45,558 nucleotides of DNA from Alphaproteobacteria bacterium (GTDB lineage: Bacteria > Pseudomonadota > Alphaproteobacteria > Bin95): contig JAJDYL010000012.1 of NCBI GenBank assembly GCA_022825195.1, positions 1-45,558 of the forward strand, in the 5' to 3' direction. Both the position numbers and the translations under genes were made by a program. Under the pieces are notes generated by a model. That model was given only the letters and a program-made list of their open reading frames with translations, was not told where the DNA came from and searched no databases. Positions 1-6,951 of the stretch are shown one piece after another. How positions within the stretch are numbered: the first letter of the stretch is position 1; each line of letters starts with the position of its first letter.

Positions 1-1535
1 AACATGACCGCGTCGGCTTCGGTATTGTCGTCGCGCTCCTCCTTGGTCCAGCCGAGGCTGACGCCCATCGGGCCCTCGCTGAACGACACGCCGGCGCTCA
101 TCACCGTCGACTCGCCCGCCTTGTCCTTCGCCACGGACTGCATGTATTCCGGGACGCGGTTGGCAGCGGCCGCATCGACATTCGCGCCAGTGCCGCCCGG
201 TTTCATGTCCCGGCCCCAGTTGAACTCGGTACCGGAAACCGCGTTGTTCTCGTCGCCGTCGGCATAGTGCGGTACTATGACGCTGATAGCGGCGGTGTTG
301 GTGTCATTGTCGTGGTCGACGTCCTCGGCCACGAGTGCGGTTCCAGCCGTATCGGCAATCAACCGGGCGTCCGTGAAGTCGGTATCCGCGAGCTTGGCGG
401 CGGGAGTGCCGAGATAGTAGTACAGCGGCGTCTTCGTGACCTTGTAGGCGCCTGAATCGGCCATGGCATAGGCGAAGCTGAAGCCGAAGCCGCCAAACCC
501 GACCCGGAGGCCGAAGTTCGTGAAGGTCGAGTCGTCAGCCATGTCCCGCGTCGACTTGCCAAGAACGTAGTGGCTCTCAGCAGCCGCATCGCCGACGTGG
601 GTGACGCCCTTCATCCCGCCGACGTCAACGCCATCCGGTGCCTCAGCAATCGCGACCAGGTTGGTCGCGTCGCAATACTGGTTGCCCACTGAGCTGAACG
701 CCTGGAGGCCGCCGGCCGTGTTCGCCTTCGTCATGCCGCAAAGACCGTTCACGCCGTAATCGTCGACCATCTGCTCGTCGGTCGTGCCGGCATTGTAGTG
801 GCCGACCGAGAGGCTGATCGAGGTGCCGGCCATTTCGCCGGTGTAGTTGGCCGAGGCCGCCCACGAGTCATGGTCGTTGTGGGTGGTGCCGCCCTTCTCG
901 TTCCCGGCGTCGCCCGAATAGGACACGCCGACTTGCAGGCCCTGCATGCGCGGCGAGAAGTAGATGAGGCCCTTCCGGTCGGCCTTCCAGCCGGAGGTGG
1001 AGAAGTTGGACACGCCCGGGATCCAGGCGTTCACATCGCCGTGGTTCAGGCCGATGCCGACATCCACCACGCCGAAGTGCATGGCCGAATGAACATCGTC
1101 TTCCGCGCCGAGGCGGATATCGCCGAAGCCGCCGCTCACCGAGAGATAGGACTCGTCGATATTGTTGCCGGCATTGCCTTCGACCTGGATCTGGGCCCTG
1201 AAGGTCATGCCGTTGTCGGCCTCGATCTTCGCGTCGATGTTGAACTCGGTGTCCGACTGGAAGTCGGTGATGCCGTCATTGTCCGCATGGCCGTCGACAT
1301 CGGAAACGCCGGCCCACTGCTCCATGTAGCCGGAAACGCCGACGACCCACGCCGGAGGCGGAGCCTCTTCCATCACCTCCTCGGCCATCTCCTCCTTGGG
1401 AGCTTCGGCCATTTCGGTGGCTTCGGCCTTCTTGACCTCTTCCTCTTCCTTCTTCGCGTCCGCAGCCAGGGCGGACCCGGCAGCGAACACCGCGGCAAAA
1501 GCCACGGCACCGACCGCGGAGGGGATATTTCTCAT
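1..1535 (-). CDS. Outer-membrane porin, 3' end outside window
   Basis: General-diffusion porin of the alphaproteobacterial type, about 511 codons visible and still open at the window edge. The ATG at 1535 opens a signal peptide (MRNIPSAVGAVAFAAVF, cleavage likely after SALA). A Lys/Glu-rich stretch (KKEEEEVKKAEATEMAE) follows, then a region typical of porin beta-barrels: VVGVSGYMEQWAG, FRAQIQVEGNAGNNIDESYLSV, GDIRLGAEDD, GLIYFSPRMQGLQVGVSYSGD, alternating Gly/aromatic strands. The Glu/Lys/Ala segment after the signal peptide resembles the periplasmic spacer seen in several alpha porins. It is divergent from the LysR-type gene at 1581 with only 45 bp between the starts, so that gap must hold both promoters. 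Family call is firm; the substrate is not deducible. Confidence 0.88.
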   Translation of the reverse strand, partial: MRNIPSAVGAVAFAAVFAAGSALAADAKKEEEEVKKAEATEMAEAPKEEMAEEVMEEAPPPAWVVGVSGYMEQWAGVSDVDGHADNDGITDFQSDTEFNIDAKIEADNGMTFRAQIQVEGNAGNNIDESYLSVSGGFGDIRLGAEDDVHSAMHFGVVDVGIGLNHGDVNAWIPGVSNFSTSGWKADRKGLIYFSPRMQGLQVGVSYSGDAGNEKGGTTHNDHDSWAASANYTGEMAGTSISLSVGHYNAGTTDEQMVDDYGVNGLCGMTKANTAGGLQAFSSVGNQYCDATNLVAIAEAPDGVDVGGMKGVTHVGDAAAESHYVLGKSTRDMADDSTFTNFGLRVGFGGFGFSFAYAMADSGAYKVTKTPLYYYLGTPAAKLADTDFTDARLIADTAGTALVAEDVDHDNDTNTAAISVIVPHYADGDENNAVSGTEFNWGRDMKPGGTGANVDAAAANRVPEYMQSVAKDKAGESTVMSAGVSFSEGPMGVSLGWTKEERDDNTEADAVM

Positions 1536-1580
1536 AATCCCCATTGTGCGATTTTTCCATGTTTTTCAGGGCAGTAGCCT

Positions 1581-2132
1581 ATGCCGAACATGAATATGAA
1601 ATATCTGCGCTCCTTCGTGGCGATGGTGGAGGAAAAGAGCAGCGCGAAAGCCGCCCGCCGCCTGGGGCTGCCCCGCCAGAGCGTCACCCAGCATGTCGCC
1701 GCCGTGGAACGGGCGGTCGGCCGGCGCTTGCTCGAAACGGCCTGGCCGCGCGAACCGCGGCAGGTCGGCCGCACGCAGCTGACCGACTGCGGCCTCGCCT
1801 TCTTCCCGAAGGCGGCGCGGGCGGTGCGGGCGCATGACGCGCTGTTCGACGACGGGCCTGCGGAGCCGGACCCGCGCGACGCCCGCCTTGCGGTCCTGCA
1901 CGGCCTGCTGGAACTGGCCCTCGACGCGGCCCGGAACAATCTGACGGAACCGGAACGCAAGCTGCTCGACGGCCTGCTGCTGGACGCCCGCCTGCAGGGC
2001 GGCGGCGTGCCGGCGGGCAGGCTGCGCCGGGGCGACGGACCGGCCGCGGGCTGCCCTGCACGGCCGCCCCAACCTGCCGCGCCGCGCTCCCAACTGCCGC
2101 CTCGGCCTCCCCAACCGTCGCCCCGAACCTGA
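1581..2132 (+). CDS. LysR-type helix-turn-helix protein with altered C-terminus
   Basis: N-terminal LysR-type winged HTH (residues about 4-65): MKYLRSFVAMVEEKSSAKAA, RLGLPRQSVTQHVAAVERAV and GRRLLE are the classic helix pattern. LysR regulators are normally about 300 residues with a periplasmic-binding-like effector domain; this one is 183 residues and no effector domain can be recognised. The last ~25 residues are Pro/Arg-rich (RPPQPAAPRSQLPPRPPQPS) and are encoded by the palindromic repeat that starts near 2089; the stop codon lies inside that repeat. Either this is a short DNA-binding protein or the 3' end was replaced when the repeat arrived. ATGs at 1590 and 1596 are alternative starts. 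Divergence from the porin suggests it may regulate that gene (inference). Confidence 0.72.
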   Translation: MPNMNMKYLRSFVAMVEEKSSAKAARRLGLPRQSVTQHVAAVERAVGRRLLETAWPREPRQVGRTQLTDCGLAFFPKAARAVRAHDALFDDGPAEPDPRDARLAVLHGLLELALDAARNNLTEPERKLLDGLLLDARLQGGGVPAGRLRRGDGPAAGCPARPPQPAAPRSQLPPRPPQPSPRT

Positions 2133-2357
2133 TCCGGGGCCCGGCACCGCCGCCGCGGCAGGCCCCCTCCCTTGTCGCCCCGGACCCCGATCCGGGGCCC
2201 AGTACGGCCGTGGCAGCGGCCCCGGCGGTCGCGCCTGCTTTCCAACGGCTGCGGCTGCCGCGAGGCCCGAGGCTGGGCCCCGGATCAAGTCCGGGGCGAC
2301 AGTTGGGGGCGCGGGGTGACAGTTGGGGGCGCGGGGTGACAGTTGGGCGCGCGGGGG
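2089..2357. repeat. REP-like palindromic element with ~54-bp inverted arms
   Basis: Left arm 2089-2142 and right arm 2275-2327 are imperfect inverted copies of each other. Each carries a CCCAACTG box, a second CCCAAC box and a core palindrome (GTCGCCCCGGA..GATCCGGGGCCC type). A third core lies between them at 2174-2200. On the right the 20-bp unit beginning AGTTGGGGGCGCGG is tandemly repeated at 2301-2320 and 2321-2340, with a partial third copy from 2341. It lies between convergent genes (LysR-type gene and AroE-like gene), the usual place for such elements, where it may also stop transcription. CCCCGGA-TCCGGGG palindromes are widespread intergenic repeats in alphaproteobacteria. Confidence 0.8.
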
Positions 2358-2407
2358 CAGGCGGGGGAGCGCCGCCTTCTGCGAGGCGCAACCCGGCGCC
2401 GCCGGTG

Positions 2408-3250
2408 TCAGCCGTCGAGTTCGGCGAGCCGGCGGAGCTCGTCCGTTGCGGCGGCCGGGAACCCGAAGAATTCCAGGTGGGCCGGGATCTGCTCGAAGAC
2501 CATGTCGATCCCGGCCTGGGTCCGGCATCCCCTGGCGCGGGCCGCAGCGAGGAACGGGGTCTCCTCCCCGGCGAGCACGACATCGCCGACGAAGGCGCCC
2601 GGCGCGATGCGGTCCGCGTCCAGCGGCAGGGGGTCGCCGGGCTTCATGCCGACCGGCGTTGCGTTGACGACGATGTCGTGGCCCTGCGGGTCGTTCGATC
2701 CGGTCTCGAGCGCGATGTCCGGGTAATGGGTGCGCAGCCGGCCCGCAAGCCGTTCGCAGGCGTCTCCGTCGATGTCGAAAAGGGCGAGGCGCCGCGCGCC
2801 GGCCCGTGCGAGCGCGGCCGCGATGGCGGAGCCGACCCCGCCCGACCCCGCCACCAGCGCCGAGGCGCCCTGGACGCTGCGGCCCTTGCCGCGCAGGCCG
2901 GCGACGAAGCCCTCGCCGTCGAACATGTCGCCGACCAGCCGGCCGTCCCCGTCCCGCTTCACCGCGTTGCACGACCCGCAGATGCGGGCGGCGAGGCCGG
3001 CCTCGTCCAGCAGGCCCGCCGCCGCCACCTTGTGCGGCATGGTGATGAGCGCGCCGGCGCAGTTGCGCAGGCGGAGGAGGAGCGGCAGGAAGGCCGGAAA
3101 GTCCGCCGCCTCGCAGCCCATCGGCGCCACGATGCACTCGATGCCCCGGCTCCGGAACCAGGGGTTGTAGATGAGGGGCGCCTTGAAGGTCACTGTCGGC
3201 ACGCCGAGAAGCGCGATAATCCGTGTCCGTCCGCCGATTCCGGTGTGCAT
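2408..3250 (-). CDS. Shikimate dehydrogenase-family oxidoreductase (AroE-like, atypical pocket)
   Basis: NAD(P)-dependent dehydrogenase of the AroE/YdiB superfamily, 280 residues, normal family length. The N-terminal substrate domain keeps the catalytic Lys (K74 in ITMPHK) and Asp (D111 in GDMFDGEGF), and the Rossmann motif is clear (VAGSGGVGSAIAAAL, about 133-147). VVNATPVGM and GIDMVFEQ are also family signatures. However, the shikimate-binding HSxSP segment of true AroE is replaced by TFKAP (LGVPTVTFKAP), losing both serines that hold the shikimate carboxylate, and NTD is MFD. It is therefore probably not the biosynthetic enzyme but a catabolic relative acting on another cyclic hydroxy acid. 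Divergent from the PotD-type gene. Confidence 0.8.
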   Translation of the reverse strand: MHTGIGGRTRIIALLGVPTVTFKAPLIYNPWFRSRGIECIVAPMGCEAADFPAFLPLLLRLRNCAGALITMPHKVAAAGLLDEAGLAARICGSCNAVKRDGDGRLVGDMFDGEGFVAGLRGKGRSVQGASALVAGSGGVGSAIAAALARAGARRLALFDIDGDACERLAGRLRTHYPDIALETGSNDPQGHDIVVNATPVGMKPGDPLPLDADRIAPGAFVGDVVLAGEETPFLAAARARGCRTQAGIDMVFEQIPAHLEFFGFPAAATDELRRLAELDG

Positions 3251-3336
3251 TTCAGGATATCCCCTGCATTTGACTTCTCCCGGCGCCCTCCCGACACTCA
3301 GCCCGCCGCCGCGCCAGCAAGACCAGGGAGACCCCG

Positions 3337-4410
3337 ATGCGCCAGGCTCCAGCCCCGGTGACGCGCCGCCATTTCCTCGCCGGCACGGGCGCGGCGGCCG
3401 CCGGCCTCTCGATCCTGCCGCAGGCTGTGCTTGCCGGGGAAGAGCCGAAACTCAATTTCTACAATTGGGACACCTATATCGGCGAGACCACGCTTGCGGA
3501 TTTCGAGGCCCGGACCGGCATAAGCGTCCGGATGGACCTCTATGCCGACAATGACGAGCTGTTCGCGCGGTTGAAGGCGGGCAATCCCGGTTACGACGTG
3601 ATCGTGCCGACCAACGATTTCGTCGAGCGCATGATCGCGGCCGACATGCTCATGCCGCTCGACCATGCGGCCCTTCCCAACATGGCGAACATCGAGCCCG
3701 CCTTCCGGGACGCCGCTTTCGACCCGGGCCGGGGCCATTCCGTCCCCTATATGTGGGGCACGATGGGCATCGGCTACCGCAAGTCCCGCTGCGACGGGGC
3801 GCCGGACAGCTGGCGGTGGCTCTACGACTCCGACCGCTATAGCGGCCGCTGCGCGCTGCTGGGCGAGGCGGGCGCGGTGCTGGGCGCGGCCTTCAAATAT
3901 ATGGGCCATCCCCTCAACACGACCGACCCGAAGATCGTCGAGGCGGCCGAAAAGCTGATTGTCGCGCAGAAGCCGCATCTCAGGCTGTTCGCGCCGGACA
4001 ACGGGCAGGACCTGCTGCTCTCCGGCGAGGTGGACCTGGCGATGGAGTGGAACGGCGACATCCTGCAGGTCATGGCGGAGGACGACGACATCTCCTATGT
4101 CGTGCCCCGCGAGGGGTCCATCGTGTGGGAGGATGCGCTTGCGATTCCGCGGGGCGCGCCGCATCCCGAAAACGCGCACGCCTTCATCGATTTCATCCTG
4201 GAGGCCGAGGCCGGCGCGGCCATTGCGAAGGCGATCCGCTATGCGACGCCGAATGCCGCCGCGAAGGCGCTGCTGCCGGCCGGCTATACGGAGAATCCCG
4301 GCATCTTTCCGCCTGCGGAAACGCTTGCGCTCTGCGAGCCGGCACTCTACCGGGGACAGGAGGCCGCACGGCTCTACGAAGCGGCCTGGACCCGGATCAG
4401 GGCCGCTTGA
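3337..4410 (+). CDS. Spermidine/putrescine-type ABC transporter substrate-binding protein (PotD/PotF-like)
   Basis: Periplasmic binding protein of the polyamine family, 357 residues. The N-terminus is a Tat signal (VTRRHFLAGTGAAAAG) ending near VLAGEEP. Diagnostic family stretches are LNFYNWDTYIGETTLADFE, YDVIVPTNDFVERMI, VPYMWGTMGIGYR, FKYMGHPLNTTDP and LAMEWNGDILQVM. The substrate would be a polyamine or another small cation. No cognate permease or ATPase genes lie in the window; instead it heads a rightward cluster with an isochorismatase-like hydrolase, an EamA protein and a dipeptidase, so it may be an orphan binding protein sharing a transporter encoded elsewhere (inference). Confidence 0.9.
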   Translation: MRQAPAPVTRRHFLAGTGAAAAGLSILPQAVLAGEEPKLNFYNWDTYIGETTLADFEARTGISVRMDLYADNDELFARLKAGNPGYDVIVPTNDFVERMIAADMLMPLDHAALPNMANIEPAFRDAAFDPGRGHSVPYMWGTMGIGYRKSRCDGAPDSWRWLYDSDRYSGRCALLGEAGAVLGAAFKYMGHPLNTTDPKIVEAAEKLIVAQKPHLRLFAPDNGQDLLLSGEVDLAMEWNGDILQVMAEDDDISYVVPREGSIVWEDALAIPRGAPHPENAHAFIDFILEAEAGAAIAKAIRYATPNAAAKALLPAGYTENPGIFPPAETLALCEPALYRGQEAARLYEAAWTRIRAA

Positions 4411-4472
4411 CGGAGAGGGCCGGGATTGCCGGGCGCGGGACGGAACGGCTCGACATGAAGCGGGGACCTGGC

Positions 4473-5117
4473 ATGACCGATACCGGAACTCACAAGCGCC
4501 GCCTGATCGAAGGCAGGCCGGCCCTCATCGTCATCGACATCCAGCAGTCCGCCTTCGTGGAGAAGGAGGTCCGTTCGATCCCGCACATGCCGGACTATGC
4601 CGAACGGGTCGCCCGGACCCGCTTCGCCATAGACCGGGCGCGCGAGGCGGGCATCCCGATCGTCTTCATCCAGGAGATCCACCGCGCCGACCTTGTGGAC
4701 TTCGGCCGCGAACTCGACGGCAGCGAGGACATCCACTGCCTCGACAACAACCCGGAAACGGCGCTGGCGAAGGAAGTCATCGACTTTCGGGACGGCGACT
4801 ACCTGGTCCAGAAGCGCCGCTATTCCGCCTTCTACGGCACCGACCTGGAGATCCTGTTGCGGGGGCTCGGGGCCGATACGCTGCTGCTGACGGGCGGGCT
4901 GACCGATGTCTGCGTCCACTACACCTTCGTCGACGGGCACCAGGGCGACTATTTCTGCCGCGTGATCGAGGACTGCGTTGCCGGGTCCGGCCAGGAAGCG
5001 CATGAAGCCGCGTTGCGGGCGATGGAGTATCTGCAGACCGGCGCCCGGCGCTCGCTCGACGAGGTGCTGGCCGCGATGGAGAGCTACGGCCTGAGCGCCG
5101 CCGCCGCAGCGGAATAG
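4473..5117 (+). CDS. Isochorismatase-family cysteine hydrolase
   Basis: Cytoplasmic alpha/beta hydrolase of the isochorismatase-like (cysteine hydrolase) family, 214 residues. The Asp-Lys-Cys triad is visible: D22 in LIVIDIQQSAF, K114 in YLVQKRRYSAFYGTDLE, and C147 in GGLTDVCVHYT. The family includes nicotinamidases, N-carbamoyl amide hydrolases and biuret hydrolase; the exact substrate cannot be told. I start it at the ATG at 4473 because homologous proteins begin just before the RPALIVIDIQ strand; an in-frame ATG at 4455 would add six residues. It follows the PotD-like gene by about 60 bp and precedes the EamA gene by 31 bp, so co-transcription is likely. Confidence 0.85.
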   Translation: MTDTGTHKRRLIEGRPALIVIDIQQSAFVEKEVRSIPHMPDYAERVARTRFAIDRAREAGIPIVFIQEIHRADLVDFGRELDGSEDIHCLDNNPETALAKEVIDFRDGDYLVQKRRYSAFYGTDLEILLRGLGADTLLLTGGLTDVCVHYTFVDGHQGDYFCRVIEDCVAGSGQEAHEAALRAMEYLQTGARRSLDEVLAAMESYGLSAAAAAE

Positions 5118-5148
5118 CCGGTTCCGGAACCCGCACGGGAGGCGCCCG

Positions 5149-5622
5149 ATGATCGCTGCAACGCTGCTGGCGGCGGTGACGCTGCTCTATGCCGGCTACA
5201 ACCTTCTCGTCAAACTGTCCGGGACGCATGTTCCGGCGTCCGCCACGACGACGGTGCTGGCGACCGTCTGCCTGCAGGTCGCCGCGCTCGCGACATCGGT
5301 GCTGTTCCTCGGCTTTCTGGCCGTGCAGGGCGGCCATGTCTTCTCGCTCGCGCCGAGGGCGTATGTCTGGGCCGCGCTTGCCGGCCTGTGCATCGGCGCT
5401 GCGGAGATCGGCTATTTCTACCTCTTCGGCGGCATCGGCCTGGACAGGCCCATGCGGGCGGGGGTTGCCATCCCCGTGATCGTCGCGGGCACCGTCGTCA
5501 TCGCGGCGGTGGCCTCGGCCGTGGTCTTCGGCGAAGGCTTCGGCTGGCGGCAGTTCGCCGGAACCGCGATGGTCGCGGCCGGGATCGTCCTGATCTTCCT
5601 CGAACCCGGTTCCGTTCGCTGA
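5149..5622 (+). CDS. EamA/DMT-superfamily half-size membrane transporter
   Basis: Integral membrane protein of 157 residues with about five hydrophobic helices (residues ~2-22, ~33-60, ~72-90, ~98-122, ~132-152). The pattern VAIPVIVAGTVVIAAVASAVVFGEGFGWRQFAGTAMVAAGIVLI is typical of one EamA (DUF6/DMT) repeat; full DMT exporters have two such repeats in ~300 residues, so this is a single-repeat form like many SMR-size proteins that dimerise. An ATG at 5149 follows a GGGAGGC Shine-Dalgarno-like run. Position between hydrolase and dipeptidase genes suggests export or import of a product of those enzymes, but the substrate is unknown. Confidence 0.78.
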   Translation: MIAATLLAAVTLLYAGYNLLVKLSGTHVPASATTTVLATVCLQVAALATSVLFLGFLAVQGGHVFSLAPRAYVWAALAGLCIGAAEIGYFYLFGGIGLDRPMRAGVAIPVIVAGTVVIAAVASAVVFGEGFGWRQFAGTAMVAAGIVLIFLEPGSVR

Positions 5623-5647
5623 AACATCCGGGCCGGAGTCCGCCGCC

Positions 5648-6217
5648 ATGCTTGTCGAGATATCGCCGGAGCGCCACGGGGTCGCCTTCGACATTGCCTA
5701 TGCGCGCGCGGACAATGTCACCGGCAAGCCCATCTATGCCCGCCCGGCCGCCTGGCTCGTGCCGGAGGCGGAGGCGGCGCTGGTCCGGGCGGCGGAACTC
5801 GCCGGGGCGCAGGGGCTCGGCCTCCTGCTCTTCGACGCCTTCCGGCCGCTGGAGGCGCAATGGGCGCTCTGGCGCGCCGTCCCGGACCCCGCCTATGTCA
5901 GCGATCCGCGCCGGGGCGGCATCCACACGCGCGGCGTCGCCGTCGATCTGACGCTCACCGGGCGGGACGGCGCGCCGCTCGACATGGGCACCGGCTTCGA
6001 CGACCTCACGCCCGCCTCGCATCACGGTTCGACGGCGGTCCCGCCCGGGGCGCAGCGCAACCGCGCCCTGCTGCTGGGCCTGATGAGCGCGGCCGGCTGG
6101 GACTTCTACATGCGCGAATGGTGGCACTACCAGCTCTTCCGCCCGCGCCGCTACCCCGCGCTGACGGACGGCGAAGCCGGCACGGCGATGATGCCGGCCG
6201 AGCCTCATTTCCCTTGA
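5648..6217 (+). CDS. ddpX: D-alanyl-D-alanine dipeptidase (VanX/DdpX family)
   Basis: Zinc-dependent D-Ala-D-Ala dipeptidase, 189 residues (E. coli DdpX 193, VanX 202). All key residues are present: R66 in FDAFRP, zinc ligands H93 and D100 in GIHTRGVAVD, catalytic E157 and ligand H160 in REWWHY. There is no signal peptide, so it acts in the cytoplasm. In non-resistant bacteria this enzyme salvages D-Ala-D-Ala from cell-wall turnover as a nutrient. No vanA/vanH-like ligase is nearby, which argues against glycopeptide resistance. It lies 25 bp after the EamA gene and probably belongs to the same transcript. An 8-bp inverted repeat at 6217-6240 directly follows the stop. Confidence 0.88.
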   Translation: MLVEISPERHGVAFDIAYARADNVTGKPIYARPAAWLVPEAEAALVRAAELAGAQGLGLLLFDAFRPLEAQWALWRAVPDPAYVSDPRRGGIHTRGVAVDLTLTGRDGAPLDMGTGFDDLTPASHHGSTAVPPGAQRNRALLLGLMSAAGWDFYMREWWHYQLFRPRRYPALTDGEAGTAMMPAEPHFP

Positions 6218-6284
6218 TTGCCGGCGGCAGGCCCGGCAATGTGCCCGGCACGGTCGGCATGGCGCATGGCCGGAGAGGATATTC

Positions 6285-6551
6285 GTGAGCCCCGAACTGA
6301 TCGCAATTGTAGCCGTCGGCATTATGCTTGCCGGGATTGTCCTGAGAGGCCAGCGTACCCTCGGCGACCGCATCGACGGCGTGGAGAAGAGCCTTAATGC
6401 GCTTATGGACCGGCTTGAGGCCCGCATGGACGGCTTCCAGGAGGAATTGCGGGAAATCCGCGACCGGCTGAGCCGGCTGGAAGGCAAGATGGACTTCCTG
6501 GAAGGCTATATCGTGCGCCGGAACGAACATCCCGGCGCGCCCGCCGAATAA
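6285..6551 (+). CDS. Small membrane-anchored coiled-coil protein
   Basis: Eighty-eight residues starting with GTG at 6285, preceded by GGAGAGGAT. One N-terminal hydrophobic helix (PELIAIVAVGIMLAGIVL, residues 3-20) is followed by a long amphipathic heptad segment (about 26-75: RIDGVEKSLNALMDRLEARM, FQEELREIRDRLSRLEGKMDFLEG) predicted to form a parallel coiled coil. Such proteins (generic 'hemolysin XhlA/ phage-like' or unnamed small coiled-coil proteins) are frequent and of unknown function. The GC and codon usage match the neighbours, so it is likely native. No specific role can be assigned. Confidence 0.72.
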   Translation: MSPELIAIVAVGIMLAGIVLRGQRTLGDRIDGVEKSLNALMDRLEARMDGFQEELREIRDRLSRLEGKMDFLEGYIVRRNEHPGAPAE

Positions 6552-6581
6552 CGGCTCGCCGGCCGGAAGGAGAAGCCCCGG

Positions 6582-6872
6582 ATGACCGCCTATATCGTCG
6601 TTCGCGTGAAGGTGACCGATCCCGAGCAGTACAAGCGCTATACCGCCCGCACGCCGGACTGCGTCGCCTCCTTCGGCGGGCGCTTCATCGTGCGCGGCGG
6701 CGAAACGGCGACGCTCGAGGGGCCCGAATTCAGCGGCCGCATGGTCATCATCGAGTTTCCCTCGCTCGAACGGGCGAAGGAATTCTACCATTCGCCGGAA
6801 TACACGGAGATCAGGGCGCTCCGGGAGCATGCCGGCGTCGCCGAGTTCATCGCCGTGGACGGGGCGGACTGA
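6582..6872 (+). CDS. DUF1330 family protein
   Basis: Ninety-six residue ferredoxin-like alpha/beta protein. MTAYIVVRVKVTDPEQYKRY, GRFIVRGGETATLEG and RMVIIEFPSLERAKEFYHSPEY are the hallmark blocks of DUF1330, a member of the dimeric alpha-beta barrel superfamily. The ATG at 6582 is preceded by GGAAGGAGAAG, a strong ribosome-binding site. Function of DUF1330 is unknown; it is often found as a stand-alone protein near metabolic genes. It lies 30 bp after the coiled-coil gene and 80 bp before the mutase gene. Confidence 0.92.
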   Translation: MTAYIVVRVKVTDPEQYKRYTARTPDCVASFGGRFIVRGGETATLEGPEFSGRMVIIEFPSLERAKEFYHSPEYTEIRALREHAGVAEFIAVDGAD

Positions 6873-6951
6873 CCCGGACGGGACGATTCCCGCCCCGCCG
6901 CCAAAGGCGGTATAAATGGGCCTCCCCGCCGGACGGAACGGAGAGGCTGCC

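Noticed and set aside
2301..2357. 20-bp tandem units considered as a CRISPR array
   Set aside because: Units are directly adjacent with no spacers and are part of a palindromic intergenic repeat; no cas genes nearby.
1566..3137. Long leftward frames across the LysR-type gene and repeats
   Set aside because: Arg/Pro-rich translation of repeats and antisense sequence, no homology pattern; contradicts the LysR HTH and AroE-like frames.
6217..6240. Hairpin after the dipeptidase gene considered as a terminator
   Set aside because: Only 8 bp, no T-tract, and the next gene follows closely on the same strand.
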